Assembly: GCA_029210625.1 (NCBI GenBank)
Contig: JARGFU010000001.1
Location: 389,806 to 453,805 of the forward strand
From: Deltaproteobacteria bacterium
Lineage (GTDB): Bacteria > Myxococcota > Myxococcia > SLRQ01
Reading direction: 5' to 3'
DNA length: 64,000 nucleotides
The notes beneath the pieces are model-generated. The model had not been told where the DNA came from and searched no databases. It was given only the letters and a program-made list of their open reading frames with translations. Position 1 is the stretch's first letter. The number at the start of each line of letters is the position of its first letter. Both the position numbers and the translations under genes were made by a program. Of the stretch, positions 39,297 to 51,598 are shown piece after piece.

Positions 39297-40405
39297 TGCG
39301 AGCAAAGCGAGCAGCAGTGAGCCGTGAGCCGTCAGCCGTGAGCCGTGTCGGACAGATCTGCAGCCTCGAGATCTTCATCGGGCTCGCTCTGATCACCCTC
39401 CTCTCCGCCTGCTTCCCGGGCCCCTCGGACCGCCAGGATCACGTCCACGACCTCCGCGTCCTCGCCATGAAGATGGAGCCCCCCGAGATCGAGGTGCCCC
39501 TCGATCCGGCCGCGCCGCCGGTGGAGGTGCTCTCCACCGCGCTGGTGGTGGACCCCGCCCGGGGCGAGATCGAGCTCGCCTTCCGGGGCTGCCCGAGCCC
39601 CTCCTCCAGCGCCTGCCAGAGCAGCCCGGCCGACGCCTCCGATCCCCTCTACCAGCCGCTGATGGCCGAGCGCCGGGAGCGCCTCGCCTTCCCCGCCGAG
39701 CCCGGGGCGCCCGAGCTGCTCCCCACCGATCTGCGGGCCTACCCCGCCGCGACGATGAACCGCCTCATCGAGGACGTGGGCTTCGCGGGCATCGCCGGCG
39801 CCCGCCCCGCCCTCGAGCTCTCGGTCGACTCGCCGACCCTCGAGAGCCACTACGAGGTCGCCTTCAAGCGCCTCCAGATCTCCTACCCCGACGTCTTCTA
39901 CCGCGTCGCCCTCGGGGAGCTCGGCATCCCCATCTGCGACGCCCAGGGCCAGCCCGCCGGCTGCCTGGAGTACCGGACCAAGGTGCCCAACTCGAACCCC
40001 GTCCTCACCTCCCTCTCCTGGCAGGGGATGCGCGAGGCCGAGAACGGCGAGGATCCCACGCCGGTGCCCGCCGAGGGGCTCGAGGTCGCGGCCGGCACGA
40101 CGATCCGCATCCACCCCGACATCGACGCCGACGCGGTCGAGGCCTACCAGACCCTGGGCATCGATCTGTCGACCGAGCAGATCGTGGTCAACGACTACGA
40201 GGAGCTGCTGGTCCTCAACTGGTTCTCCACCGCCGGCGACTTCTCCCTCTCCCAGACCGTCCCCGAGCGCGACTTCGGCGCCTACACCGACTGGAGCGCC
40301 CCCACCGAGCCGGAGGAGATGGGCGTGCACTGGCTCTGGGTCGTCCTCCGCGACAACCGCGGCGGCGTCGACTTCACTCGCCTGAAGATCACCGTCGGGC
40401 CCTGA
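39296..40405 (+). CDS. Lipoprotein coupled to the TonB-dependent receptor
   Basis: 369 residues if the TGATG start at 39296 is used, but the N-terminal 14 residues come from a heptamer repeat. A GTG at 39338 (start of SRVGQICSLEIFIGLALITL) gives a cleaner signal peptide with lipobox LLSAC. The mature part is beta-rich and ends with a fibronectin-like strand pair (HWLWVVLRDNRGGVDFTRLK). It may help the receptor capture its ligand. No family recognised. Confidence 0.75.
   Translation: MRAKRAAVSREPSAVSRVGQICSLEIFIGLALITLLSACFPGPSDRQDHVHDLRVLAMKMEPPEIEVPLDPAAPPVEVLSTALVVDPARGEIELAFRGCPSPSSSACQSSPADASDPLYQPLMAERRERLAFPAEPGAPELLPTDLRAYPAATMNRLIEDVGFAGIAGARPALELSVDSPTLESHYEVAFKRLQISYPDVFYRVALGELGIPICDAQGQPAGCLEYRTKVPNSNPVLTSLSWQGMREAENGEDPTPVPAEGLEVAAGTTIRIHPDIDADAVEAYQTLGIDLSTEQIVVNDYEELLVLNWFSTAGDFSLSQTVPERDFGAYTDWSAPTEPEEMGVHWLWVVLRDNRGGVDFTRLKITVGP
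39317..39347 (+). repeat. Heptamer tandem repeat (GTGAGCC)
   Basis: Four units GTGAGCC, GTGAGCC, GTCAGCC, GTGAGCC, ending GTG, at 7-bp periodicity. As 7 is not a multiple of 3, each unit shifts the frame, so copy-number change would change which start codon reads into the lipoprotein gene. Confidence 0.8.
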
Positions 40406-40421
40406 AGCGGGCGGGCCCGCC

Positions 40422-43810
<3,389 letters not shown>

Positions 43811-43811
<1 letters not shown>

Positions 43812-44641
43812 CACCAGACCTCCGCCACGAAGAGCAGGCCGTTGGGCATCGGCGCCAGGCCCATGGCCGCGCCCTTCTCGCCCTTGGGCATCAGGAAGGA
43901 GCCCACCAGCAGGGCCGCCCCGCCGGCGGCGAGGCCGATGCCCACCCCCCAGCGGGTGTCGGCCGCCTGGGCCTGGGAGTAGGTCACCTCGGGGGCGTCG
44001 GGCGTGCCGCGCCCGGCGTAGGTGGCGTAGCCCGAGCCCATCAGGGCCAGGCCGCCGAGGGCCAGCGCCCCACCGCCGATCATCGAGCCGGTGCGCAGCA
44101 GGCCGCCGCGGCGCTTCGGCGGGGCCGGGTCGATCCGGGTCACGCCCGCGCCCGGGACGATCACCGCCGCCAGCTCGTCGGCCGCCGCGGAGGCCGCGTC
44201 GAGGACGCCGTCCTCGTCGTTGGCGGTCTTCGTCGTGCGCCCGGCGATGGTGGAGCCGGCGACGTCGATGAGGGAGAGGCTGACCACGTACTTGCTGCCG
44301 ATGCGGGCGATCTGCCCGGAGAGGACGTAGTTGGCGCCGAGGGCGCCGCCGATCTCGGCCAGGCAGGAGGCCGCCGAGTCGTCGCAGCCCAGGATCTGCC
44401 GCTGCCCCTCGAGGTCGAGGAGGGCCGCGACGTCCGCGGGGGTGATCACCTCGGCGCCGGTCCGCGACTCGAGGTGCGCGGCGACGACCAGCCCGAGGCC
44501 CTCGAGGCCCTTGGAGGGGTCGTCGGCCCGGATGGCGAAGTCGGTGACCGCGATGCGGATCCGCGCGGCCTCCCTGGCCTTCTCCTCGGCGCGGAGGCCC
44601 TGCGGGAGCGCGGCGCAGAGCACCGCCAGTCCTGTCGCCAC
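43811..44641 (-). CDS. FlgO/CsgG-like secreted protein
   Basis: 276 residues from a GTG at 44641, chosen because GAGGGG stands just before it and the signal peptide (ATGLAVLCAALPQGLRA) starts there. A TTG at 44731 is a longer alternative. The domain beginning RIAVTDFAIRADDP and running through ALGANYVLSGQIARIGSKYV to LSLIDV is the CsgG/FlgO-like alpha/beta fold. Then come two transmembrane segments (GSMIGGGALALGGLALMGSG; GIGLAAGGAALLVGSFLM). It probably partners the MopE-like lipoprotein whose gene it overlaps. Confidence 0.8.
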
Positions 44642-44778
44642 CGCGACCCCTCTGATTCCTGCCTGTGTCGTCTCTCCCTCTCGGGACCGGATGCCTGCAA
44701 GGAGGCCCGATCCACCGGCAGAGCTTAGCAAAGGCCGCCCGCCCCCTCGATAGGGCGGAGATCACATCCGAGGGGGGC

Positions 44779-45321
44779 CTACTCCTCGTCCGGCGGCACC
44801 GGCGAGATCGGCGCCAGCAGCTGCACCCGCATCTCCTCGGGCGCCGTCACCCGGGGGTCGTCCAGGATGCGGTGGTAGACCGGGCCGATGATCATCAGGC
44901 CCCTGGCCCGGATCTCGTAGAGGAAGTCCTCGTTGCGGGCCGCGGCGGCCATCAGCCCCCCCTCGACCTCGGCGGAGGCGTACTGCCCCCCCTCGACGTT
45001 GCGCATGAACCAGGGCCGCTCCAGCCGGGCCGGGCCGGCGACCGGGAAGGCGATCACCCGGTGGCCCTCCCCCTCGTAGACCACCAGGGGGTTGCCGTCG
45101 GGGGCCAGCTTGAGCTCCACGGCCTCGCGCAGGGCCATGCCCAGGCCCGCCTCCACCGAGGCATCGTCCTCGACCGGGCGGGCGACCGCGACCCAGCCCT
45201 CCTCCTCGACGACCTTCACCTTCAGGCCGGTGGCCGTGGGCTCCTCGTCGGGCTTCGCCTTCTTCGGGCAGCCGGGCAAGAGGAGCAGGCCCACGAGCAG
45301 GACGGAAGCGAGCAGTCTCAT
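44779..45321 (-). CDS. Lipoprotein with GyrI-like C-terminal region
   Basis: 180 residues from the ATG at 45321 (GGAGGGG upstream); lipobox LLPGC. The last 60 residues (GLMIIGPVYHRILDDPRVTA then MRVQLLAPI) resemble the GyrI/SOUL-like small-molecule-binding fold (G-x-x-x-x-x-Y-x-D-P), but the match is weak. Function unknown. The next gene starts 60 bp away on the other strand. Confidence 0.7.
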   Translation of the reverse strand: MRLLASVLLVGLLLLPGCPKKAKPDEEPTATGLKVKVVEEEGWVAVARPVEDDASVEAGLGMALREAVELKLAPDGNPLVVYEGEGHRVIAFPVAGPARLERPWFMRNVEGGQYASAEVEGGLMAAAARNEDFLYEIRARGLMIIGPVYHRILDDPRVTAPEEMRVQLLAPISPVPPDEE

Positions 45322-45380
45322 CGTCTTTTCCCCTCCCATCGGAAGTAGGGTAGGCAGGTCGCCACCACGATGACAAGCCG

Positions 45381-45680
45381 ATGGATGCCGCCTTCCAGAA
45401 GACGATCCTGATCGTCGTGCTCTTCGCCGTCTTCCTCGGGCTGGCGAATTACTACCAGTACAAGGTGGCGGGGGGATCGTCGGGGAGGAGGCGGAGGCGG
45501 AGGCGAGGTGCCGTCCTGCCGGAGGAGGGCGAGCCAGCCGCCGAGGAGCTTCCTCCTCCTGCGAGGGTCTTCATGGGGCGGTGGTCGATCTGGGCCTCGG
45601 CGATCGCGCTCTTGCTCTGCGGGCTGGCGCTGCTCCTGATGTGGATGGCGACGGTGCAGGGGGGGTTGGGGGCGCCCTGA
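45381..45680 (+). CDS. Small membrane protein with an Arg-run
   Basis: 99 residues: helix 1 (ILIVVLFAVFLGLANYY), a highly basic stretch of seven consecutive Arg residues, then a Pro/Glu segment and helix 2 (IWASAIALLLCGLALLLMWM). No family recognised. The Arg run implies a cytoplasmic loop. It is divergent from the lipoprotein gene at 44779-45321. Confidence 0.65.
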   Translation: MDAAFQKTILIVVLFAVFLGLANYYQYKVAGGSSGRRRRRRRGAVLPEEGEPAAEELPPPARVFMGRWSIWASAIALLLCGLALLLMWMATVQGGLGAP

Positions 45681-45701
45681 ACGTCGAGCCCGGGGAACAC
45701 C

Positions 45702-45755
45702 CGTGTACGTGTACGTGGACGTGCACGACCGTCGACGTACACGTGCACGTACACG
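45702..45755. repeat. Alternating purine-pyrimidine palindrome
   Basis: 26-nt left arm of CGTGTAC/GTGGACGTGCACG units and a 25-nt right arm GTCGACGTACACGTGCACGTACACG, with 3 nt between. The arms are imperfect reverse complements and are built almost entirely of alternating purine and pyrimidine (GT/AC/GC steps), the pattern that favours Z-DNA and cruciform extrusion. It is located 22 bp after the stop of the small membrane protein gene and 60 bp before the next start. It could serve as a hairpin terminator, though no T-tract follows. Confidence 0.7.
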
Positions 45756-45815
45756 TTCACGGCCTTTCCCTGGGTGCACACCGCCATGTCAGACCCCCTT
45801 GCTAGGGTCCCCCAC

Positions 45816-46610
45816 ATGGCCAACCCCCTCGCAATTCTCCCGACGTCGAACACCCGTAATCTCCCCACCGCCCTCGAGCTGATGCGTCAGAGCGGGGCCG
45901 GCTCCGACGAGATCTCGGCCCTGACCTCGGCCGGCAGCCGGATCGAGCTGGCCTGGGTCAGCAGCGGCCGGCCCGAGTGGATGCTGCGGCTGGCCTGGCT
46001 CCTCGGCGCCGACCGCCGGGTCCTGGTGGGGGTCCTCCTCTCCGCCCTCTCCGAGGCCGCCGCCGGCCTCGAGCTGCCCGCCCCCCTGGCCGAGCTCCTC
46101 GAGCGCCTGCCCGGCTGGCTGCGGGGTGAGGTGGGGATGGACGAGCTCTGGGACCTCCTCGAGGCGGTGAACGAGCTCGAGGACGAGGTCGACCGCCACC
46201 ACCCCTCTCCGCGGGCCCTCCTCACCTGGGCCGCCGAGCTCGCGACCTGGGCCGCCGGGGCCGCCGAGTCCACCGATCGCCGGCGCTGGGAGCTCTCCCG
46301 CCTCGAGGCCGAGCCCGAGGAGGGGCTGGCGAAGATCCTCCCCTTCCCGGGCGTCGAGGAGGGCACCACGCTCCCCGAGCTGATCCACGAGGGCGCCGAG
46401 CACGCCGCCGCGGCCCTGCGCCTCGCCCTCGAGGCCCGGGGGGAGCGGGGCCTTCCCGCCGAGCTGGACGGCGCGGGCATCCCCTGGACCCCCCGGGCCG
46501 CCGCCGCCCGCCGGGCCGCCGACGGCCTCCGCGCGCTCCTGCCCGCCGGCCTCCTCCTGCGCCGCCTCTCCGTCGCCAGCCTCTCGCCCGCCGCCAACTG
46601 GATCGACTGA
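45816..46610 (+). CDS. Predicted cytoplasmic protein of unknown function
   Basis: 264 residues from the ATG at 45816 (MANPLAILPTSNTRNLPTAL), preceded by AGGG. In-frame ATGs at 45774 and 45786 lack a ribosome site. The protein is almost all helical (many Leu/Glu/Ala stretches) with an acidic centre (ELEDEVDRHHPSPRALLTWA), no signal or membrane segment, and no recognisable family. Confidence 0.65.
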   Translation: MANPLAILPTSNTRNLPTALELMRQSGAGSDEISALTSAGSRIELAWVSSGRPEWMLRLAWLLGADRRVLVGVLLSALSEAAAGLELPAPLAELLERLPGWLRGEVGMDELWDLLEAVNELEDEVDRHHPSPRALLTWAAELATWAAGAAESTDRRRWELSRLEAEPEEGLAKILPFPGVEEGTTLPELIHEGAEHAAAALRLALEARGERGLPAELDGAGIPWTPRAAAARRAADGLRALLPAGLLLRRLSVASLSPAANWID

Positions 46611-46642
46611 CCTCCGCGGGCGTGGCAGATTGCGCCACGCCG

Positions 46643-47104
46643 ATGCGCAAGGGACTCCAGCTACCCGTCTTCCTCCTCGCGGTGGGGACCGTCCTCGTGG
46701 TCGCCTACCTCCAGGCCAGCCTGGTGCTCGTGCGCCTGGGCGGCAGCGAGCTGCACTGGGGCGTGATCCTCTTCGCCGTGCCGGTGGCCAACGGCCTCGC
46801 CGCCGCCCTGCTGACCCGCAAGGCCTACCTGGCCTCGTTCCTCTCGAGCCTGCTGGCCTCCGGCGTCCTCCTCGTCCTCTACCGGACCATCTTCTGGAAG
46901 GAGCCGCCCTCGCTGGTGCAGGCCGCCGGCTTCTTCACCACCCTCGCCCTCTTCTCCGGCTTCGGAGTGACGGGCTCGAAGCTAATCGGCGGCCGCGCCC
47001 GCCGCGGCGGCCACGACGCCGCCCGCCGCGCCGTGCTGGTCCTCTACCACCTGCTCGCCATCTCCGCCGCGGTCGTCACCCTCGTCAGCTACCTGCAGAA
47101 GTAG
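46643..47104 (+). CDS. Four-helix membrane protein
   Basis: 153 residues with four predicted transmembrane helices (about 5-25, 36-55, 58-78 and 88-108) and a basic loop (GGRARRGGHDAARR) before a fifth short hydrophobic segment at the end. It lies 4 bp before the acyl-CoA-ligase gene, implying an operon. No family recognised. Confidence 0.7.
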   Translation: MRKGLQLPVFLLAVGTVLVVAYLQASLVLVRLGGSELHWGVILFAVPVANGLAAALLTRKAYLASFLSSLLASGVLLVLYRTIFWKEPPSLVQAAGFFTTLALFSGFGVTGSKLIGGRARRGGHDAARRAVLVLYHLLAISAAVVTLVSYLQK

Positions 47105-47108
47105 GGCG

Positions 47109-48419
47109 ATGATCGATCTGGCCCGCGCGGCCCGCGAGGCCCCCGACACGCCCGCCCTGATCGAGGCCGGCCCGGGCGGCCGCCGGCTCACCTACCGGGA
47201 ACTCGCCGCCGAGGTCGCCGGGGTGAGCGCCCGGCTCGAGCGCGACGATCGCCTGCGCACCCTCGTCGCCGAGCCCTCCCTCGAGACCGTGGTCGAGCTC
47301 CTCGCGAGCCTCGAGCGGGGCCAGCCTCGCCTCCTCCTCTCGGAGAAGCTGCAACCCGCCGAGCGCGCCGAGCTCGCCGCGCACCTCGGCGCCGTCCGGC
47401 CGCTCCCCGCGGCCAGCGAGCCCACCGCCCTCGTCGTCCCGACCTCCGGGAGCACCGGCCGCCCCCGGGGGGTGCGCCTGACCCGCGCCGCCCTCGAGGC
47501 CGCGATCGGCGCCTCGGCCGCGCACCTGCGCACCCTGCCCGAGGACGTCTGGCTCTGCCCCCTGCCCCTCTCCCACCTCGGCGGCCTCTCGATCCCCCTG
47601 CGCGCCGTGGCCGCCGCCCGCCCCTGCGTGCTGCTTCCCCGCTTCGAGGTGGAGGCCTTCGCCGAGGCCGTCGAGCGCGAGCGGGTGACCCTCGCCTCGC
47701 TGGTCCCGACCCTGCTGCACCGGCTGCTCTCCGGGCTGCCCGGCTGGCGTCCGCCCTCGCACCTGCGGGCCGTCCTCCTGGGCGGGGCCGGCGTCGATCC
47801 GGCCACCCTCGAGGCCGCGGGCGAGGCCCGCTACCCCGTCCTTCCCACCTACGGCCTCACCGAGACCTGCGGCCAGGTCTGCACCGTGACCCCCGGCACG
47901 CCCCCCGACGCGAGCAACGGAGCGGGGAGACCGCTACCCGGCCTCGAGGTCGACCTCACCCCCGAGGGCCGGCTCCGGGTGCGCGGCCCCACCCTCTTCC
48001 AGGGCTACCTGCCCGAGGACGGAGACCCTCCCCTCGACACCGGAGGCTGGCTCGTCACCGCCGACCTCGGCCGCCTCGACGAGGCAGGCAACCTCCACGT
48101 CCTCGGCCGCGCCGACCAGGTGATCGTCACCGGCGGCGAGAAGGTCCACCCCCACGAGGTCGAGGCCGTGCTCCTGCGCCACCCCGCCATCGAGGCCGCC
48201 GCCGTCGTCGGCCTCCCCGATCCAGAGTACGGCCAGGTCGTCGCCGCCGCCGTCGTGGCGCGCCCCGGCACCAGCGCCGAGGCCCTCGAGGCCCACCTGC
48301 GCGAGCACCTCGGCGGCCACCGCCGCCCCCGCCGCCTCGTCCAGCTCGAGAGCCTGCCGCTGACCCCCAGCGGCAAGCTCGATCGGCCGGCCCTGCGCAA
48401 GCTGCTGACCGAGGCCTGA
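47109..48419 (+). CDS. AMP-forming acyl-CoA ligase, MenE-like
   Basis: 436 residues of the ANL superfamily. The AMP-binding loop VVPTSGSTGRPRGVRLTR is at residues 109-126, then YGLTETCGQ, then the C-terminal domain with GGEKVHPHEVE and LPLTPSGKLDRPAL (the catalytic Lys is in PSGKLDR). The short length fits MenE (o-succinylbenzoate-CoA ligase), and menaquinone would suit an anaerobic electron-transfer lifestyle, but no other men gene is in the window. Substrate remains uncertain. Confidence 0.78.
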   Translation: MIDLARAAREAPDTPALIEAGPGGRRLTYRELAAEVAGVSARLERDDRLRTLVAEPSLETVVELLASLERGQPRLLLSEKLQPAERAELAAHLGAVRPLPAASEPTALVVPTSGSTGRPRGVRLTRAALEAAIGASAAHLRTLPEDVWLCPLPLSHLGGLSIPLRAVAAARPCVLLPRFEVEAFAEAVERERVTLASLVPTLLHRLLSGLPGWRPPSHLRAVLLGGAGVDPATLEAAGEARYPVLPTYGLTETCGQVCTVTPGTPPDASNGAGRPLPGLEVDLTPEGRLRVRGPTLFQGYLPEDGDPPLDTGGWLVTADLGRLDEAGNLHVLGRADQVIVTGGEKVHPHEVEAVLLRHPAIEAAAVVGLPDPEYGQVVAAAVVARPGTSAEALEAHLREHLGGHRRPRRLVQLESLPLTPSGKLDRPALRKLLTEA

Positions 48420-48442
48420 CCCCGGCCAGCGCGGCTCACCGC

Positions 48443-49858
48443 CTACTCGGAGTCGTCCGCCCCCGCCTCGGGGATCGGCGGCGTCTCCTCCGGAGTCTCT
48501 TCCGGCTCGGCCTCGGGGATCGGCGGCGTCTCCTCCGGAGCCGCCTCCGCCTCGGCGTCGGCGTCGGCCTCTGCTGCGGCGCCCTCATCGGCAGAGGCGT
48601 CGCCCTCCGCGCTCTCCTCGGCCGAGGGGATGTCCGGCGTCTCCTCCGGAGCAGCCTCGTCCCCGGCCTCCGCCTCACCGTCTTCCACGGTGTCGTCGGC
48701 GTCCTCGACCTCATCGTCCGCGGAGGGAATCGGCGGCGTCTCGTCCTCCGAGACCTCGACCTCCTCGTCCTCTTTCACCAGCGGCTTGCGATCGACTCCG
48801 AGTGCGGCCTTCTCGGAGACGTACTCGTAGCGGGTGATCCGGGCGTTGTACTGGTCCGCAACCAGGACCCGATCCCACTGATCGACGTGGAGCCCGGCGG
48901 GCAACATGATCCTCCCGGGATCCCGACCGGTGCCCCCGAAGACGAGGAGGAGCTGTCCCTGCTTGTCGAAGATCATCACGGCGTTGAAGGCCGCATCCAC
49001 GACGTAGATGTTCCCATCCGAGTCGAGGCCAATCCCCTTGCCCCGGGGCATGCAGGGGATCTTGTCGCAGTTCTCCCCGAACTTGTGGATCAGATCGTAG
49101 TCAGGGGAGAGGATCTGGATGCGGAAGTTCATCGCATCCATCACGTAGAGATTGCCCTCAGGATCGATGGTCAGGTGGGTCGGGTAGTTGAACTCCCGGG
49201 GTCCCGCCCCCCGTCGGCCGATGGTCTCCTTCTTCCCGGGGCTCCCGAGCTCGAAGACCGCGATGGCGTGGTTCCCGGTGTCGGCGACGTAGAGGCGCTT
49301 GCGCTCCTCGTCGATGGCTACCCCGGTCGGCTTCTTCAGGTCGCCCACCATCCCGTAGGCCGTCGCGAACCTTCCTTCCGGGGTGAAGACGACCACCCGG
49401 GCCTGCACGCCGTCCGCGACGTAGATCCGGCCCTCGGAGTCGGAGGTGATCCCGGTGGGCAGCTTCAGGGTGCCGGGTCCGCCCTCTCCCCAGATCGCGA
49501 ACTCCCTCTTCTCCGGATCGAAGACGTGCAGCCGGTCCCAGCCACTGTCGCCGACGATGATCCTCCCCCTGGCGTCCCCGTGGACGACCAGGGGCTTCTT
49601 GAAGGCGACTGGTGCCTTCTGACCGGCGAAGAAGTCACTGACCTTGTCCCAGAAGGACTTCTCCTTGGCGACGTCGAGATCCGTCCGGTAGCTGTCCAGG
49701 AAGCGGATGCGCGCGGGCTCCGGAGGGGGCGGCCAGGTGAGCGCCTCTGGCACCTCCTCCTCGACCTTCTGCTTGCCCGCGCAGGCCCCCATGAGGGTGA
49801 TCAGGAGGATGGCACTCAGGCTCCGGACCCCCCAGAGCTTCCACCGGACATCGAACAT
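48443..49858 (-). CDS. NHL-repeat beta-propeller lipoprotein with acidic repeat tail
   Basis: 471 residues, lipobox LMGAC, then six-blade NHL propeller repeats (for example GKGIGLDSDGNIYVVDAAFN and LKLPTGITSDSEGRIYVADG). The last 130 residues are very acidic and contain five copies of E-T-P-[PD]-I-P with spacers. NHL propeller lipoproteins accompany several multiheme cytochrome operons. Here it is the last gene of the cytochrome operon, about 40 bp after the 18-heme gene. It may bind a cytochrome or the cell wall. Confidence 0.87.
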   Translation of the reverse strand: MFDVRWKLWGVRSLSAILLITLMGACAGKQKVEEEVPEALTWPPPPEPARIRFLDSYRTDLDVAKEKSFWDKVSDFFAGQKAPVAFKKPLVVHGDARGRIIVGDSGWDRLHVFDPEKREFAIWGEGGPGTLKLPTGITSDSEGRIYVADGVQARVVVFTPEGRFATAYGMVGDLKKPTGVAIDEERKRLYVADTGNHAIAVFELGSPGKKETIGRRGAGPREFNYPTHLTIDPEGNLYVMDAMNFRIQILSPDYDLIHKFGENCDKIPCMPRGKGIGLDSDGNIYVVDAAFNAVMIFDKQGQLLLVFGGTGRDPGRIMLPAGLHVDQWDRVLVADQYNARITRYEYVSEKAALGVDRKPLVKEDEEVEVSEDETPPIPSADDEVEDADDTVEDGEAEAGDEAAPEETPDIPSAEESAEGDASADEGAAAEADADAEAEAAPEETPPIPEAEPEETPEETPPIPEAGADDSE

Positions 49859-49900
49859 CTCTTCGCTCCCTAGAGCTCCACCGAGCTCTTCGTGATTTCC

Positions 49901-51598
49901 CTATCTGGAGGAGAGGGGGGTACCGCCAGGCTTGGTCTTGCTCGCGGCGGGCTCCCCCTTCTTCTCGTCGGTCTTCTTGGCGGGGGCCTTCTTGGCGTCG
50001 GCCTTTCCGGCGCCCCCATCCTTCTTCTTCTCGTCCCGGGAGGCCGTCACGATCTCGCCGCCGGGTGCCTTCGGATCCTCGTCCACCTCGGGGTTCAGGT
50101 AGAGCACCCGGCCGCCCTGGTGGCAGCGCTTGCACATCGCATCCCGGCGCTCGCCCCCCCACCAGAGGTTGGGGTAGGGGCTGCCGTGGGGCTGGTGGCA
50201 GGAGACACAGCCGAGCGCCTGACCGGGACGCTGCGGATCCCTGGGTCCCTTCACCGGATGGGGCTGGCCCGAGAAGCTGGTGAAGATGTGCGAACCCGAC
50301 TTCTGCTTCTCGTGACACCCGATGCAGACCGAGTTGGGCTCCTTCGGGGCGAGCTTCGGATTGTCCCCCCCGTGGGGGTCGTGGCAGATGGTGCAGCCGA
50401 AGCGATCGATGGCGGCGTGCTTCTGCCCCTCGAAGGCGAACTTCAGCTTCGACTCCCCCTCCGCGCCGTGACAGCTCAGGCAGGTCTCCTGACCCTCGCC
50501 GCGGGAGAGGAGCATCGGGTTCTTCGCGCCGTGGGGATCGTGGCAGGCCATGCAGGCGCCTGCCTCGGCTGGGGCGTGCTGGAAGGGGCGGCCGGTGAGG
50601 TCGTCCTCGTGGCACCGGAAGCACAGGCCCGAGCCGTCGGCCTTCAGTAGGGTCTCCCGGTCCTCTCCGTGGGGATCGTGGCACTCGTTGCAGCGCCCGG
50701 TCCGCACGGCCGAGTGAAGGAAGGTGCGCTCGATCTCGTCGTGGCACTCGTAGCAGAGCTCCGGGCGCTTCTTCTTGAGCAGGGCCGGCTGGCCCGCGCC
50801 GTGCGGCCCATGGCAGTTCGAGCAGGTCCCTGCCTCGAGGGCCTCATGAACGACCTCGGCGTCGTTGCGGATCCCCTTGAGGCTGGTCTCGGCGGAGGTC
50901 TTGTTCGCAGCGTGGCAGTTCAGACAGAGGATGTTCCCCGTCTCCCGCAGCAGGGGCTTCTCGTCTGCCGTGTGAGGCTTGTGGCAGGAGAGGCAGCCGC
51001 CTCCCTCCACCGGGTAGTGCTTGACCACGTAGCCGCTCTCGGAGGTGGGCCGCAGGGTCGAGACCTCGTGGCAGGTGTAGCAGAGCTCCTTGCGGCTGGC
51101 GCGCAGCAGGGGTGCGAACTCGGAGGCGTGGGGGTTGTGACAGCCGGTGCAGCGGCCCTCGTCGACCGGCTTGTGGGTCGAGTCGCCCTCGAAGGGATCG
51201 TGGCACTTGGCGCAGATGTCCTGGACCGTCGACTTCTCGAGGTTGAAGGCGTTCTCGCCCCCATGGGGTCCGTGGCAGTTCATGCAACCGTCGAGGAGGG
51301 CCGCGTGGGTCTTGCCCTCGATCCGGGGATCGTCGTGACACCCGAGGCAGACGTCTGGATCCTCGTGGCGCTCGAAGACCAGCCCGGAGCCGCACCGGGC
51401 GGACGCGTCCTCGTTGCCATCGTGGCAGTCCGTGCAGTCCCCATCCTCGAGGGCCGTGTGCTTGTGGACCTGCAGGAGGACGGTCGCGTGGCACCCCTGA
51501 TCGGCGCAGCCTCGCTCCTGAGCCCGAAGCTCGGCCGGTGCGAAGATCGCCCCGAGGATCACCCAGGCACCGATGGCCCCCTTGAGCCCCCTGGCCAT
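49901..51598 (-). CDS. Large multiheme cytochrome c, 18 CXXCH motifs
   Basis: 565 residues from the ATG at 51598 (TGATG overlap with the preceding gene). Signal peptide (ends AELRA), then 18 CXXCH motifs from about residue 54 (CTDCH) to CKRCH, and an unusual CX4CH (CADQGCH) at the first possible site. Many alternate with CHxPHG, the doubled-CXXCH style. Low-complexity C-terminal tail rich in Lys, Ala and Pro (from about residue 515). It is predicted to be a secreted or surface electron carrier that fits the outer-membrane conduit encoded beside it. Confidence 0.93.
   Translation of the reverse strand: MARGLKGAIGAWVILGAIFAPAELRAQERGCADQGCHATVLLQVHKHTALEDGDCTDCHDGNEDASARCGSGLVFERHEDPDVCLGCHDDPRIEGKTHAALLDGCMNCHGPHGGENAFNLEKSTVQDICAKCHDPFEGDSTHKPVDEGRCTGCHNPHASEFAPLLRASRKELCYTCHEVSTLRPTSESGYVVKHYPVEGGGCLSCHKPHTADEKPLLRETGNILCLNCHAANKTSAETSLKGIRNDAEVVHEALEAGTCSNCHGPHGAGQPALLKKKRPELCYECHDEIERTFLHSAVRTGRCNECHDPHGEDRETLLKADGSGLCFRCHEDDLTGRPFQHAPAEAGACMACHDPHGAKNPMLLSRGEGQETCLSCHGAEGESKLKFAFEGQKHAAIDRFGCTICHDPHGGDNPKLAPKEPNSVCIGCHEKQKSGSHIFTSFSGQPHPVKGPRDPQRPGQALGCVSCHQPHGSPYPNLWWGGERRDAMCKRCHQGGRVLYLNPEVDEDPKAPGGEIVTASRDEKKKDGGAGKADAKKAPAKKTDEKKGEPAASKTKPGGTPLSSR

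Noticed and set aside
47109-48419. Naming the ligase gene menE
   Set aside because: Length and motifs fit, but no menaquinone gene is adjacent and the ANL family is too broad for a symbol.
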